Notes: generated by a model from the letters alone, not told the origin. Counted from the stretch's first letter, positions 1 through 7,085 are shown. The stretch: 11,799 nucleotides of DNA from Vulcanimicrobiota bacterium (GCA_028287545.1 JAQBPL010000136.1:1-11799); one strand, 5' to 3'. Numbers and translations are program-made.

Positions 1-69
1 GCCGAGATGGACGTTGATGCGTTCGAGGGCGATGAGCGGCAGTCGTGCGGGCGAGGCGGTGCGATCCAT
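1..69 (-). CDS. Partial minus-strand CDS (N-terminus only), possibly an ABC-type ATPase
   Basis: Reading the minus strand from an ATG at 69-67 gives 23 codons with no stop up to the window edge. The peptide begins MDRTASPARLPLIALERIN and continues VHLG. Most third codon positions are G or C, as expected for a real gene here. A pattern like LIALERINVHLGG often opens ABC-transporter ATPases, just before the strand leading to Walker A, but Walker A itself would lie outside the window, so this is only a guess. No clear SD precedes the ATG. If real, it is divergent from the arginase-family gene, with 23 bases between the two start codons. It may also be chance coding potential in GC-rich DNA. Confidence 0.35.
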   Translation of the reverse strand, partial: MDRTASPARLPLIALERINVHLG

Positions 70-92
70 GCTGTGGACAGAAGACGTTCCGC

Positions 93-857
93 GTGAAGAC
101 GCTGCTGGTCCCCTATCATCATGCAGAACCGCTGCCGACACTTGGCCAAGCCTACCCGGCCGACGACGCGGTGATCGTGTCCAAGGGTCCGGCCGGCGCG
201 ATGGTGGCGCGTCTGTACGAGCTCGTCGCCGGTCGCGTCGCCGCGAGCGACGAGCCCCTCGCGGTGGTGAGCGGTGATTGCACGACGTCGCTCGCCACCG
301 TTGCCGGGCTGCAACGGCGCGGGATCTCGCCGGGCGTGATCTGGCTCGACGCGCACGGCGACTTTCACACCCCGCGCACCACGCGCAGCGGATATCTCGG
401 CGGGATGGCGCTGGCGATGCTCGTCGGACGCGCCGGCGGGGCACTGACCGGCGCGATCGGCTTGCAAGCGATCGCGGAGAACGCCTGCGCGCTGGTCGGG
501 GCGCGCGACGTGGATCCGGGGGAGCGGGAAGCGCTCGAGGCGTCGGCGATTCGCCGAGTGGCCGTCCGGGACCTCGCGACCGCGGAGCTGCCGCCGCCGC
601 CCTGGTACGTCCACCTGGACGTCGACGTCGTCGAACCAAGCGAGCTGCCCGGCGTGCGTTTCCCCGCCCCCGGCGGGCCGTCGTTCGAAGCGGTCGCGGG
701 GGCGCTGCGCGCGCTGGCCGCGCGCGGCACGATCGCGGCGCTTGGCCTCGCGTGCACGCTGACCCCGGCTGCCTTGGCCGAGCCCGATGCGCTGGCCGGC
801 GCGCACGCATTCGTCGCAGCGGCTGGCGACGGCGCGCCGGGACGTGCCATTCCTTAG
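93..857 (+). CDS. Arginase/agmatinase (ureohydrolase) superfamily protein
   Basis: A 254-residue protein of the manganese-dependent ureohydrolase fold, which hydrolyses guanidino or amidino groups in arginine, agmatine or formiminoglutamate. Visible motifs are SGDC at 60-63 (the usual GGDH or GGDC site), LDAHGDFHTP at 85-94 with ligands D86, H88 and D90, a GYLGGM segment at 100-105, GARDVDPGE at 136-144, and HLDVDVVEP at 174-182 with ligands D176 and D178. The first metal-ligand histidine of classical arginases is Cys63; cysteine is also known there in arginase-like proteins. Length is a little short for the family (about 290-320). GTG 93 is preferred because MKTLLVPYHHAEP is a normal first strand; an in-frame upstream start gives an unlikely Arg/Cys-rich extension. 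Substrate cannot be told from sequence. It sits outside the glycan functions and is likely the locus border. Confidence 0.88.
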   Translation: MKTLLVPYHHAEPLPTLGQAYPADDAVIVSKGPAGAMVARLYELVAGRVAASDEPLAVVSGDCTTSLATVAGLQRRGISPGVIWLDAHGDFHTPRTTRSGYLGGMALAMLVGRAGGALTGAIGLQAIAENACALVGARDVDPGEREALEASAIRRVAVRDLATAELPPPPWYVHLDVDVVEPSELPGVRFPAPGGPSFEAVAGALRALAARGTIAALGLACTLTPAALAEPDALAGAHAFVAAAGDGAPGRAIP

Positions 858-1180
858 GTGATCCGCCGCTGCCGTCAAGGGCTCGCGCGCTGACGGCGGA
901 TTGGCCGACTTGCCGGTCGTTCGGGAAAATCGCGGTGTCAGCGTGGCGGGAGGCACGCCAAGGCGGAGGCGGGTGCGGCCACCGGCCGGTCCCGCAGCTC
1001 GTCTTAAAGGCTCGAACCTGCAGGACCCCAGGCCCACCTCAGGACTTGGATCATGGGCCCACAGTATTCGCGTGACCCTCACGCCGCACTCGAAGTCGGC
1101 GGTGTGCGAAAACACGCCGCGGCCCCTGGCGTCGCCGCGTACTCACATGATTCCACCTGACGGATCGCGGAAGGAGTGCC
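858..1180. other. Intergenic region, 323 bases, before the polymerase/ligase gene
   Basis: No convincing gene is seen; the open frames crossing it have Arg/Pro/Ser-rich translations typical of shadows. It holds the weak hairpin at 871-897, an AT-richer island GTCTTAAAG (1001-1009), and a possible stem pairing GGCCCA (1031-1036) with TGGGCC (1054-1059) whose loop carries AGGACTTGG (1041-1049). The same AGGACTTGG occurs at 3860-3868 in the other promoter-bearing gap. The promoter of the 1181 gene should lie here, but no sigma-70 type -35/-10 pair with normal spacing is clear. The SD AAGGAG is at 1171-1176. Confidence 0.5.
871..897 (+). terminator. Hairpin just after the arginase-family gene, weak terminator candidate
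   Basis: GCCGTCA (871-877) can pair with TGACGGC (891-897) around a 13-base loop, starting 13 bases after the stop codon. There is no T-run after it, so it is not a convincing intrinsic terminator; it could protect the 3' end or be chance in GC-rich DNA. Confidence 0.25.
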
Positions 1181-2545
1181 GTGCTACGGTCGCCATCGTT
1201 CAGTTGGCTTAGCCTTGGCGACCGCCGCGTCGGTTTCGTTCTGTGCGCCGTTCTGTTCGGCATGCTGTGTACGATGCTCGCTTTTGCGATTGGAGCCGGG
1301 AAGTACGACACCGCGGCCGCCCTGTTCGTGCTCGCGCTCCTCCCGCTGCTCCTCGTCGTTGCCATGCAGCGGCCGTACGTGTTTCCATACGCCGCGTACG
1401 TTCTGGTCGTGCCGTTCGATAACATCGTGTTCATCAATGGCGTTGGGACGCTGGCCAAACTGCTCGCCGCAGCTTCCGCGTTGTTCATCCTCATCCACGC
1501 GGCACGCTCGAGACGGCTATCGTCACCGCCGCTCGCGGTCGTTCTCTGGCTGGCGTATCTTGCGTGGTCGATTTTCTCGCTGCTTTGGGCGGCGAATCTG
1601 GTTGATGCCCCAACTGTAGTGATACAGACGGCGACGATCGTACTCTTCTACGCGCTGGTAGCCGTGGCGCCGGTCGAGGATCGCGATCTTCTCGTTATCT
1701 GCGGCACAATCGTCGCCGGTGGGATACTCGCTACCGCATTTGGTACCTACCTCGTGCACTCGAGCCCATCGGTCACAGATGTGGAAGGGCGCGCCATGAT
1801 TGGTTTCGCCGGCCGCAAGCTCGATCCGAACGACTTTGGGAATCAGCTGCTGGCGCCGCTCGCGCTTGCGCTGGCGTGCTTGCTGAATGCGCGAGATCCC
1901 AGAGTGGTGATTGCATCGCTCGCCGTGGTTGGAGTCCTCATTTCCGGGTTGCTTTTGACGATCTCGCGCGAGGCGCTGCTCGCAGCCATCATCGTCATCG
2001 TCGTCTCGATCTGGTTCTCTCGACGCCGGTTCTTGGGCTTCGCGATCAGTATTCCGACGGTCATCGCGATCCCGGTCCTGTTTCCGTCAATTCTGCAGCG
2101 AATGGCAGCCGTACAGGAGACCGGCGGCGCGGGGCGCACCTCGATCTGGGCGGTCGGAGCGCAAGCGTTTGCGGAGCACCCCTGGCTCGGCTGGGGGATC
2201 GGCTCGTGGAGCGCGGCGTACAACCATGCGTACATCTCGGTGTATCAGTCACATCCGATGGGCTGGGATGTTCCGCCGCACAGCACGCTCCTGCGAGCGG
2301 CGATGGAGCTTGGCGTGATCGGGCTGGTCCTGTGCGCGGCGGCGTACTGCGCCGTTTTCTTGCAGTTGCGCGGCATCGGTCAGGGCGACCGGATCTACCC
2401 GGTAAAAATCGCCCTCTTGGCGTCGCTGTGCGGCTTGGGCTTCATTTCATTCTTCATCGACGTCGGCTCGGTGAAGTATGTGTGGGTCGTCCTGGGTGCG
2501 GTCGCACAGCTCCGCACGGTCGCGCTGATTCGGGAGGTTCGCTAG
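1181..2545 (+). CDS. O-antigen ligase / Wzy-type polymerase family membrane protein
   Basis: A 454-residue, very hydrophobic protein with roughly ten or more predicted membrane helices, fitting the Wzy_C/O-antigen ligase family (WaaL, Wzy, RfaL-like). These act on the outer face of the inner membrane, joining or transferring undecaprenyl-linked glycans. The signature periplasmic segment is near the C-terminus: GRTSIW at 318-323, HPWLGWGIG at 333-341 and PPHSTLLRAAMELG from about 365, where H367 fits the conserved His. An earlier loop has the DPNDFGNQ pattern common in bacterial homologues. Start GTG 1181 follows AAGGAG (1171-1176) with a short 4-base spacing. Polymerase and ligase cannot be separated from sequence alone. 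The stop codon shares the CTAG palindrome with the convergent downstream gene. As the first glycan gene after a 323-base gap it probably has its own promoter. Confidence 0.88.
   Translation: MLRSPSFSWLSLGDRRVGFVLCAVLFGMLCTMLAFAIGAGKYDTAAALFVLALLPLLLVVAMQRPYVFPYAAYVLVVPFDNIVFINGVGTLAKLLAAASALFILIHAARSRRLSSPPLAVVLWLAYLAWSIFSLLWAANLVDAPTVVIQTATIVLFYALVAVAPVEDRDLLVICGTIVAGGILATAFGTYLVHSSPSVTDVEGRAMIGFAGRKLDPNDFGNQLLAPLALALACLLNARDPRVVIASLAVVGVLISGLLLTISREALLAAIIVIVVSIWFSRRRFLGFAISIPTVIAIPVLFPSILQRMAAVQETGGAGRTSIWAVGAQAFAEHPWLGWGIGSWSAAYNHAYISVYQSHPMGWDVPPHSTLLRAAMELGVIGLVLCAAAYCAVFLQLRGIGQGDRIYPVKIALLASLCGLGFISFFIDVGSVKYVWVVLGAVAQLRTVALIREVR
2542..2545. other. Shared CTAG: stop codons of two convergent genes overlap
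   Basis: The palindrome CTAG provides TAG at 2543-2545 for the plus-strand polymerase gene and TAG (2544-2542) for the minus-strand glycosyltransferase. The genes overlap by four bases, leaving no room for a terminator between them. Confidence 0.9.
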
Positions 2546-3678
2546 CGCGCTGAGTCCGGCAGACCGCGCGAAGATTCGCGAAGAAGTTCGCGGTACAGTT
2601 CGATGTAGCGCCGCACCTGCGTCTCGATGGCGAACTCGTCACGTGCATACTCGTATGCTTCCTCGGCGCGACCGATCGCGGCGTCGCGATGTTCGACAAC
2701 GTCGCGCAACGCATCCGCGATTGCCTTGGGCGTGTGGCTGGCCGCGATGCGACCCCGGCGCCCCTCGTTGAGCAGCGATTCCGCACCGTCCCAGGGTGTG
2801 CTGACGATCGGGACGCGACTCAGCATCGCTTCGATCATCGCGAGCGGGAGCGCCTCGCGGTCCGAAGTCAGGAGCGCGACGTCGGCCGCGGCGAGCAGCG
2901 CGGGCGCGTCCGAGCGAAAGCCGAGGAATCGGACCCGCGAGGCTATTCCCAGCTTCGCCGCCTGCGCCGTAAGCGGCTCGATGAGCGGGCCGTCACCGGC
3001 GATGATCAAGCACAAGCGCTCTCGCATCGGCGCCTGAAGCGAGGCGAGCGCGTCGATCGCACGATCAATTCTCTTTTGTGCGTGAAGCCGCGCAAGCATC
3101 AGGATCGCCGTCTCGTCCGGCGGGATGCGGAGCTCGAAGCGCACTCGGTCTCGCGCTCCGTCTATGGCGGCCGGCAGCGCGACACCGTTCGGGATCGCGA
3201 CGATTTGATCAGGCGCGATTCTTTCGGCGGCGGCGATCTCATCGCGTCGCCGTCCCGTTACGTCGACGAACGTCGTTCGTCGTCTCAGTGCGCAGTCGAG
3301 GGCCCAGTACACGACGCCGGGTGGCGGTCGCCGCAGGTCTGGGTTGTGCTCGCTGTGGATTATCACCGGAACGCCGGCGCCGTGCGCCGCCAGACGGCCC
3401 CAAAACCGGCCGTGATGCCCGTGCGTGTTGACGATCTGGGCTCGGTAGGAACTCAGGGCCCTCACCATCCGCGCGACGAAACCGACGTCCAGACGCCCGT
3501 TCCGATCGATCGCGAAAAGCGGGAAGTCGATCGATGCGCGGAGCTCGGGGTGCGACCACCGCTTCACCGTCATCACCGCCATCTCGACGTCCGCGTCTCG
3601 ATTGTTCCGGACGATCTGCAACGCGACGTTCTCCGCGCCATAGGAGCCGAGCTCGCCGCAAACATGCACGACTCGCAC
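2542..3678 (-). CDS. GT4-family glycosyltransferase (GT-B fold)
   Basis: A 378-residue retaining glycosyltransferase of the GT4/'Glycosyl transferases group 1' type, presumably cytosolic and membrane-associated, moving a sugar from a nucleotide donor to a lipid-linked acceptor. The N-terminal Rossmann domain has GELGSYGAENVAL (8-20) and NTHGHHGRFWG (84-94). The hinge NGV is at 164-166. The C-terminal domain shows LARLHAQKRID (195-205) with K202, AGDGP at 227-231, FLGFRSD (251-257), and the EX7E pair E275 and E283 in EALPLAMIEAM. GTG 3678 opens with a standard MRVVHVCGELG strand; a GGAAG about ten bases upstream is a modest SD. It is the only full minus-strand gene, convergent with the polymerase gene and divergent from the next transferase. 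Donor and acceptor are unknown. Confidence 0.9.
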   Translation of the reverse strand: MRVVHVCGELGSYGAENVALQIVRNNRDADVEMAVMTVKRWSHPELRASIDFPLFAIDRNGRLDVGFVARMVRALSSYRAQIVNTHGHHGRFWGRLAAHGAGVPVIIHSEHNPDLRRPPPGVVYWALDCALRRRTTFVDVTGRRRDEIAAAERIAPDQIVAIPNGVALPAAIDGARDRVRFELRIPPDETAILMLARLHAQKRIDRAIDALASLQAPMRERLCLIIAGDGPLIEPLTAQAAKLGIASRVRFLGFRSDAPALLAAADVALLTSDREALPLAMIEAMLSRVPIVSTPWDGAESLLNEGRRGRIAASHTPKAIADALRDVVEHRDAAIGRAEEAYEYARDEFAIETQVRRYIELYRELLRESSRGLPDSAR

Positions 3679-4063
3679 GCGTATGAACTTCCATCAACCC
3701 TCGGCGAGTCCTCGCACGTTGCCGCCGCACGGCTGCAGCGAACACCCGGACGCCGGCACGAAACATCGTCGCGGTCCCCAACGGACGCAACACCGGCGTT
3801 GGTCGTCGCGAGAATACGAAGTTTTTAGCGCCGACGTAGGGTCTAAAGACCTCCGATTGAGGACTTGGGCTGGCCGTAATTTCGTCACGGGTCCGCGACA
3901 GTAATGGGCACGCCCCTTTTGTGAAGGGCGGGTGATGAAAATGACGGACGAGACACAGACGGGTTCAACGAACGGCGCTTGCGCGCGCGGGCGAGCGGCG
4001 CCACCGGCAAGCGCTGCAAGGACAACGGCAAGTCGTCGACCCTCGGCTTCCGACTGACCGATC
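3679..4063. promoter_or_regulatory. Divergent intergenic region between two glycosyltransferase genes
   Basis: This 385-base gap must carry promoters for the minus-strand gene (start 3678) and probably the plus-strand gene (start 4064). It holds an AT-rich patch around 3811-3830, the island GGGTCTAAAGACC (3839-3851) that can fold as GGTC-TAAA-GACC, and an overlapping alternative hairpin AAGACCTC/GAGGACTT (3846-3853 with 3859-3866, one A.A mismatch, loop CGATT). Next come AGGACTTGG (3860-3868), shared with the gap before 1181, and GTAATTTCG (3876-3884). A further hairpin with one bulge pairs CGCCCCTT with AAGGGCG around 3911-3930. Read on the minus strand, the island gives TTTAGACCC, close to TTTAGACGC at 10428-10436. 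No classical promoter can be fixed. A candidate small ORF occupies 3935-4057. Confidence 0.4.
3935..4057 (+). CDS. Candidate 40-residue leader ORF ahead of the glycosyltransferase gene
   Basis: ATG 3935 opens a 40-codon frame ending in TGA at 4055-4057, six bases before GTG 4064. AAGGG (3924-3928) lies six bases upstream of the ATG, a reasonable SD, while GTG 4064 itself has no recognisable SD, so translation of this small frame could feed ribosomes to the transferase gene. The peptide starts MKMTDETQTGSTNGAC and then becomes Ala/Arg/Ser-rich, which is also what non-coding GC-rich DNA gives. No family is recognised. It may be a leader peptide, a remnant, or chance. Confidence 0.28.
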   Translation: MKMTDETQTGSTNGACARGRAAPPASAARTTASRRPSASD

Positions 4064-5365
4064 GTGCGCCTCGGACTGATCTCGGCGCGCTACCCGTACG
4101 GCGCGCATGAAGCATATCTCGACGCAGAGTTGCGCGCGCTCGCGCCGAGGCTCGACGCACTGTTGGTGATTCCGACGCTGCCGCCCAGCGCCGGGTTGAC
4201 CTTCGCCGACGTCCCCGGCGAGGTGGTGCGGATCCCGCTCCTCGGCGTCCACACGCTCGCGCTCGCCGCGCGCACGCTCGCGCGGCGGCCCAGGCGCACG
4301 GTCACGGCGATCGCACGCCTGCTCCGCGAGCGCGCGTCGTTGCGCGTCAAGCTGAAGAACGTTGCGCTGCTCCCGAAGGGCTTGGCCATCGCCGAGTTAG
4401 CGCGCGTTCGGCGGCTCGACCACCTGCACGCGTACTGGCTCTCGACGCCCGCGACCGTGGCCTGGCTCGCCGCGCAGATCTCCGGCATCCCGTTCAGCGC
4501 AAGCGCTCATCGCGGGGATATCTTCGAAAACAACGTCTGCGCGCGCAAACTGCGCGACGCGGCGTTCGTGCGGGCGATCTCCGAACGCGGCCGCCGCGCT
4601 CTCCTCGAGCTCACCGGCGGCGATCCCGGGCGGGTTCACGTCGTCCGCCTCGGCGTTGCGCTGGATTCGAGGACCCGCATCCCCATAGCGCCCGACGACG
4701 AACGGCCACTGCCGAAGCCCGCGAATTCGCTGCGGATTTTGTGTGCGGCTGCACTCGTTCCGGTGAAGGGACACGATATTCTCCTCCGGGCGCTAGCGCT
4801 CTTACGCGACCGCGGGATTGCGTTCACTTGTACGCTGGCCGGTGACGGTCCGCAGCGGGACGAAATTGCCGCCCGGATTGACGCCCTCGGGCTGGCTCCG
4901 CAGGTGTGTCTGGTCGGCATCGTACCGCACGGCGAGCTGCTGGCGCGCCTGGCGCGCGGCGAGTACGACGTCTCGGTGCTTGCGAGCGTCGAACGCGACG
5001 GCGGGCTGATGGAGGGCGTTCCGGTGGCCCTGACGGAGGCGATGGCGGCCGGAACGGTCGTCGTAGCGAGCGATTCCGGGAGTATCGGCGAGCTGGTCGA
5101 CGCGACCACGGGGGTACTCGTCCCGCATTCGGACCCGGGCGCGCTCGCTGACGGCCTGGCAAGGATCGCGGCCGATCCGGCTTTGTGCGAGCGGTTGCGC
5201 GAGGCGGCGCGGGAGCGCGTCGCGCGCGAGTACGACGTCCGCAACACGACGATACGTTTTTGTTCGCTGCTCTCTTCCACGATGTCAGCCGCGGAATCCC
5301 GCGAAATCGCGGTGCGCGACGCCGGTTACTCGGAACGCGCACCGGCCGGCGGAGGCGCTCACTGA
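4064..5365 (+). CDS. GT4-family glycosyltransferase, WcaL/colanic-acid-type
   Basis: A 433-residue GT-B, GT4-family glycosyltransferase. Features run in the usual order: N-terminal strand MRLGLISARYPYG (1-13), the acceptor-side HAYWLSTPATVAWLA (122-136), SASAHRGDIF at 145-154 (the 'TAH-DIF' pattern of WcaL-like exopolysaccharide transferases), hinge RLGVAL at 195-200, VPVKGHDILL (232-241) with K235, AGDGPQ (259-264), and the EX7E pair E317 and E325 in EGVPVALTEAMAAG. A tail beyond about residue 405 is not part of the conserved fold. GTG 4064 is chosen because the fold starts there, although no SD is evident; coupling to the small upstream frame is possible. Its TGA overlaps the ATG of the next gene by one base (TGATG), so the two are co-translated. 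Donor sugar unknown. Confidence 0.9.
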   Translation: MRLGLISARYPYGAHEAYLDAELRALAPRLDALLVIPTLPPSAGLTFADVPGEVVRIPLLGVHTLALAARTLARRPRRTVTAIARLLRERASLRVKLKNVALLPKGLAIAELARVRRLDHLHAYWLSTPATVAWLAAQISGIPFSASAHRGDIFENNVCARKLRDAAFVRAISERGRRALLELTGGDPGRVHVVRLGVALDSRTRIPIAPDDERPLPKPANSLRILCAAALVPVKGHDILLRALALLRDRGIAFTCTLAGDGPQRDEIAARIDALGLAPQVCLVGIVPHGELLARLARGEYDVSVLASVERDGGLMEGVPVALTEAMAAGTVVVASDSGSIGELVDATTGVLVPHSDPGALADGLARIAADPALCERLREAARERVAREYDVRNTTIRFCSLLSSTMSAAESREIAVRDAGYSERAPAGGGAH

Positions 5366-6783
5366 TGATAGGCTACCAGCAGGATACCGTGAATCGCCAC
5401 CGCGCGTTCTTGATCGAATTCAACGAACTTTGTCCAACGCTTCTCGCGCGCTTTATCGCGGCCGGCGATCTGCCGTACTTTGCCGTTCTCCGGAATACCT
5501 CAGACGTCTTCACGACGGATGCCGGCGAAACGGGCGCGACGCTCGTGCCTTGGATTCAGTGGCCCTCGGTCCACACGGGCCTGCCCTACGCAGAGCACGC
5601 GATCTTCCACCTCGGAGACGCGACGGAGGCGGCGTTCCCCACGATCGCAAGCCTCCTGGCGGAAGCGGGGATACCGGTCGGCGTGTTTGGCGGTATGAAC
5701 GTTCCCGCGCCGCGCACGGTGCGGGGTTTTCTGCTTCCCGACCCCTGGGACAAGCGCGGGCGCACCACGCCGGCCTCGCTCCAGCCGTACTACGACGTTG
5801 TAGCCGAGCAGGTCAAAGAGTCCTCGCACCATGGGCGCCTCGGCCTGCGTGAGGTCGCCAAGCTGGGCGCTTTCTATGCGCGCCACGGCTTCCGGGCATC
5901 GACCGCGCTGACGATTGCGCGCCAGTTCGCTGCGGAGCGCATCGACCCCGGACTAAAGTGGCGCCGCGCGGCGCTGCTGGACCAGGTGCAGTACGATGTC
6001 TTTCGCACGTATGTCCGCGAGCAGTGCGTGCGCTTTGCGAGTTTTTTTTCAAACAGCACCGCGCACTACCAGCATCTGTACTGGCGCAACATGGAGCCCG
6101 CACTCTTCGCCGATCCACCAAACCCGGGCGCTCACAGGTCGCTGCGCGAGGCAATCCGGTATGGTTACCGCAGCATGGACGCTTTGATCGGTCGGTTTTT
6201 TCACGACTTTCCGGACGCGACGCTCATCTTCGCTACCGCGCTGTCGCAAGAACCCTACACCGGGCCGGTCGTGCGCTACTACCGCCCGACGAACTTCGAG
6301 GCGCTGCTCGCTTTTCTGGGAGTCGAGGGCGGGAGCGTCGCGCCCGTGATGTCGCATCAGTACCACGTCGACTTCGCCGGCGAGGCCGAAGCGGCGAATG
6401 CTGAGGGGGCATTTCGCGCGCTTGCGGTCGACGGGCAGCCCGTCGTCGACGTCCGCCGCGAAGGCAGCGGCCTCTTCTGCGGCTGCCACTTCCTCGATCC
6501 GCGCGTAATGGAGCGCGATGTCGTGGACACCCGCAAAGGGACGCGACGCCGCTTCGCGGAGCTTTTCTTCTTAATGGACGGCTACCGCAGCGGGCAACAC
6601 AAAGCCGACGGGGCACTGTGGATTCGTACCGGCGGTCGCGGTCGCGTCCATTGGGAACCGGTCTCGATCCTTAGCATCGCACCGACGATCCTCGCGTTGT
6701 TCGGTATCACTCCGCCTTCGACGATGCGCGGCGCGGTGCTGCCGCTCGACTGCCTGCACGAACACGCGGCCATTGGTGTGTAG
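5365..6783 (+). CDS. Alkaline-phosphatase-superfamily (phosphodiesterase/sulfatase-fold) protein
   Basis: A 472-residue protein with the layout of the alkaline-phosphatase/type I phosphodiesterase superfamily. Visible elements are FLIEFNELCPTLLARF at 15-30 (first strand, with Glu-Phe-Asn where an Asp-Gly metal site is usual), PWIQWPSVHTGLP at 62-74 (region of the nucleophile; S68 or T71), FSNSTAHYQHLYW at 228-240, LIFATALSQEP at 287-297 where most relatives have a metal-binding DHG, and GQHKADGALWI at 410-420 followed by SILSIAPTILALFGITPP (434-451). The C-terminal architecture fits enzymes that release or transfer phosphate-linked groups, but several metal ligands are altered, so activity is uncertain. 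ATG 5365 follows GGAGG (5351-5355) and overlaps the previous stop by one base. No signal peptide or membrane helix is seen, suggesting a cytosolic role in glycan or nucleotide-sugar processing. Two Phe-Phe pairs are written TTT TTT, one inside an eight-T run. Confidence 0.78.
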   Translation: MIGYQQDTVNRHRAFLIEFNELCPTLLARFIAAGDLPYFAVLRNTSDVFTTDAGETGATLVPWIQWPSVHTGLPYAEHAIFHLGDATEAAFPTIASLLAEAGIPVGVFGGMNVPAPRTVRGFLLPDPWDKRGRTTPASLQPYYDVVAEQVKESSHHGRLGLREVAKLGAFYARHGFRASTALTIARQFAAERIDPGLKWRRAALLDQVQYDVFRTYVREQCVRFASFFSNSTAHYQHLYWRNMEPALFADPPNPGAHRSLREAIRYGYRSMDALIGRFFHDFPDATLIFATALSQEPYTGPVVRYYRPTNFEALLAFLGVEGGSVAPVMSHQYHVDFAGEAEAANAEGAFRALAVDGQPVVDVRREGSGLFCGCHFLDPRVMERDVVDTRKGTRRRFAELFFLMDGYRSGQHKADGALWIRTGGRGRVHWEPVSILSIAPTILALFGITPPSTMRGAVLPLDCLHEHAAIGV

Positions 6784-7081
6784 CCGTCTGGCCGCATTGG
6801 GCCGACCGCCTCCGCGGCCTGGCAAGCAACGACCATTTCTTCCTTGTTCTAAAAAGGGTACACCAAAGGCGACGATGCGCTCTTCAATCGAAATGCGTGC
6901 CGCGACGCACGCCAAGGATGAACGCCTGCGTCCTGGCTCTGGGTTACGCCGGCCTCCCAAGTCCGGCCTTGATGACGCTCGACGGTGACGCTGTGGTCGG
7001 GATCCGAATCGATCCTACGACCCGCAAGTACTTCTGGCCCGTGGCCAACTCGCAGCGGACCGGCGCCGCACGGGATCGCCA
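6784..7081. other. Gap holding only the dehydrogenase remnant
   Basis: Apart from the stub from 6918, this stretch shows a weak hairpin (6800-6819) and an AT-richer island TTGTTCTAAAAAGG (about 6844-6857) that could contribute to a promoter. No intact gene is seen. Confidence 0.45.
6800..6819 (+). terminator. Weak hairpin after the phosphatase-like gene
   Basis: GGCCG (6800-6804) can pair with CGGCC (6815-6819) around a ten-base loop, 16 bases after the TAG stop. No T-run follows immediately; a looser pyrimidine stretch (CATTTCTTCCTTGTTC) begins about 14 bases later. Only a weak terminator candidate. Confidence 0.2.
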
Positions 7082-7085
7082 GTGA
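6918..7085 (+). pseudogene. N-terminal stub of a UDP-glucose/GDP-mannose dehydrogenase
   Basis: The frame from ATG 6918 encodes 55 residues. Residues 1-37 match the first Rossmann unit of nucleotide-sugar dehydrogenases (Ugd, WecC, TviB-like): MNACVLALGYAGLP at 1-14, like the family's VIGLGYVGLP, then after a helix-length gap AVVGIRIDP at 25-33, like VVGIDIDP. The full family is about 430 residues, so more than 90% is missing; the dinucleotide site also has Ala for the first Gly, and the acidic residue after VVGI is Arg. Residues 38-55 match nothing I recognise. TGA at 7083-7085 overlaps GTG 7082 of the next gene as GTGA, so the stub may still deliver ribosomes to it. Such dehydrogenases make uronic-acid sugar nucleotides for exopolysaccharides, which fits the locus. 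It could instead be an expressed small protein. Confidence 0.6.

Noticed and set aside
1045..1068. CTTGGA and AGTATT as a sigma-70 promoter for the polymerase gene
   Set aside because: The spacing is only about 12 bases and both hexamers are poor, so a standard promoter cannot be supported.
278..1075. A 265-codon open frame overlapping the arginase-family gene on the same strand
   Set aside because: The translation is Arg/Ala/Gly-rich with no motif, and the overlapping frame has clear catalytic motifs; it is a GC-rich shadow.
2689..3828. A 379-codon plus-strand frame opposite the minus-strand glycosyltransferase
   Set aside because: It mirrors the antisense of a gene with full GT4 motifs; its own translation is Arg/Asp-rich and shows no fold pattern.
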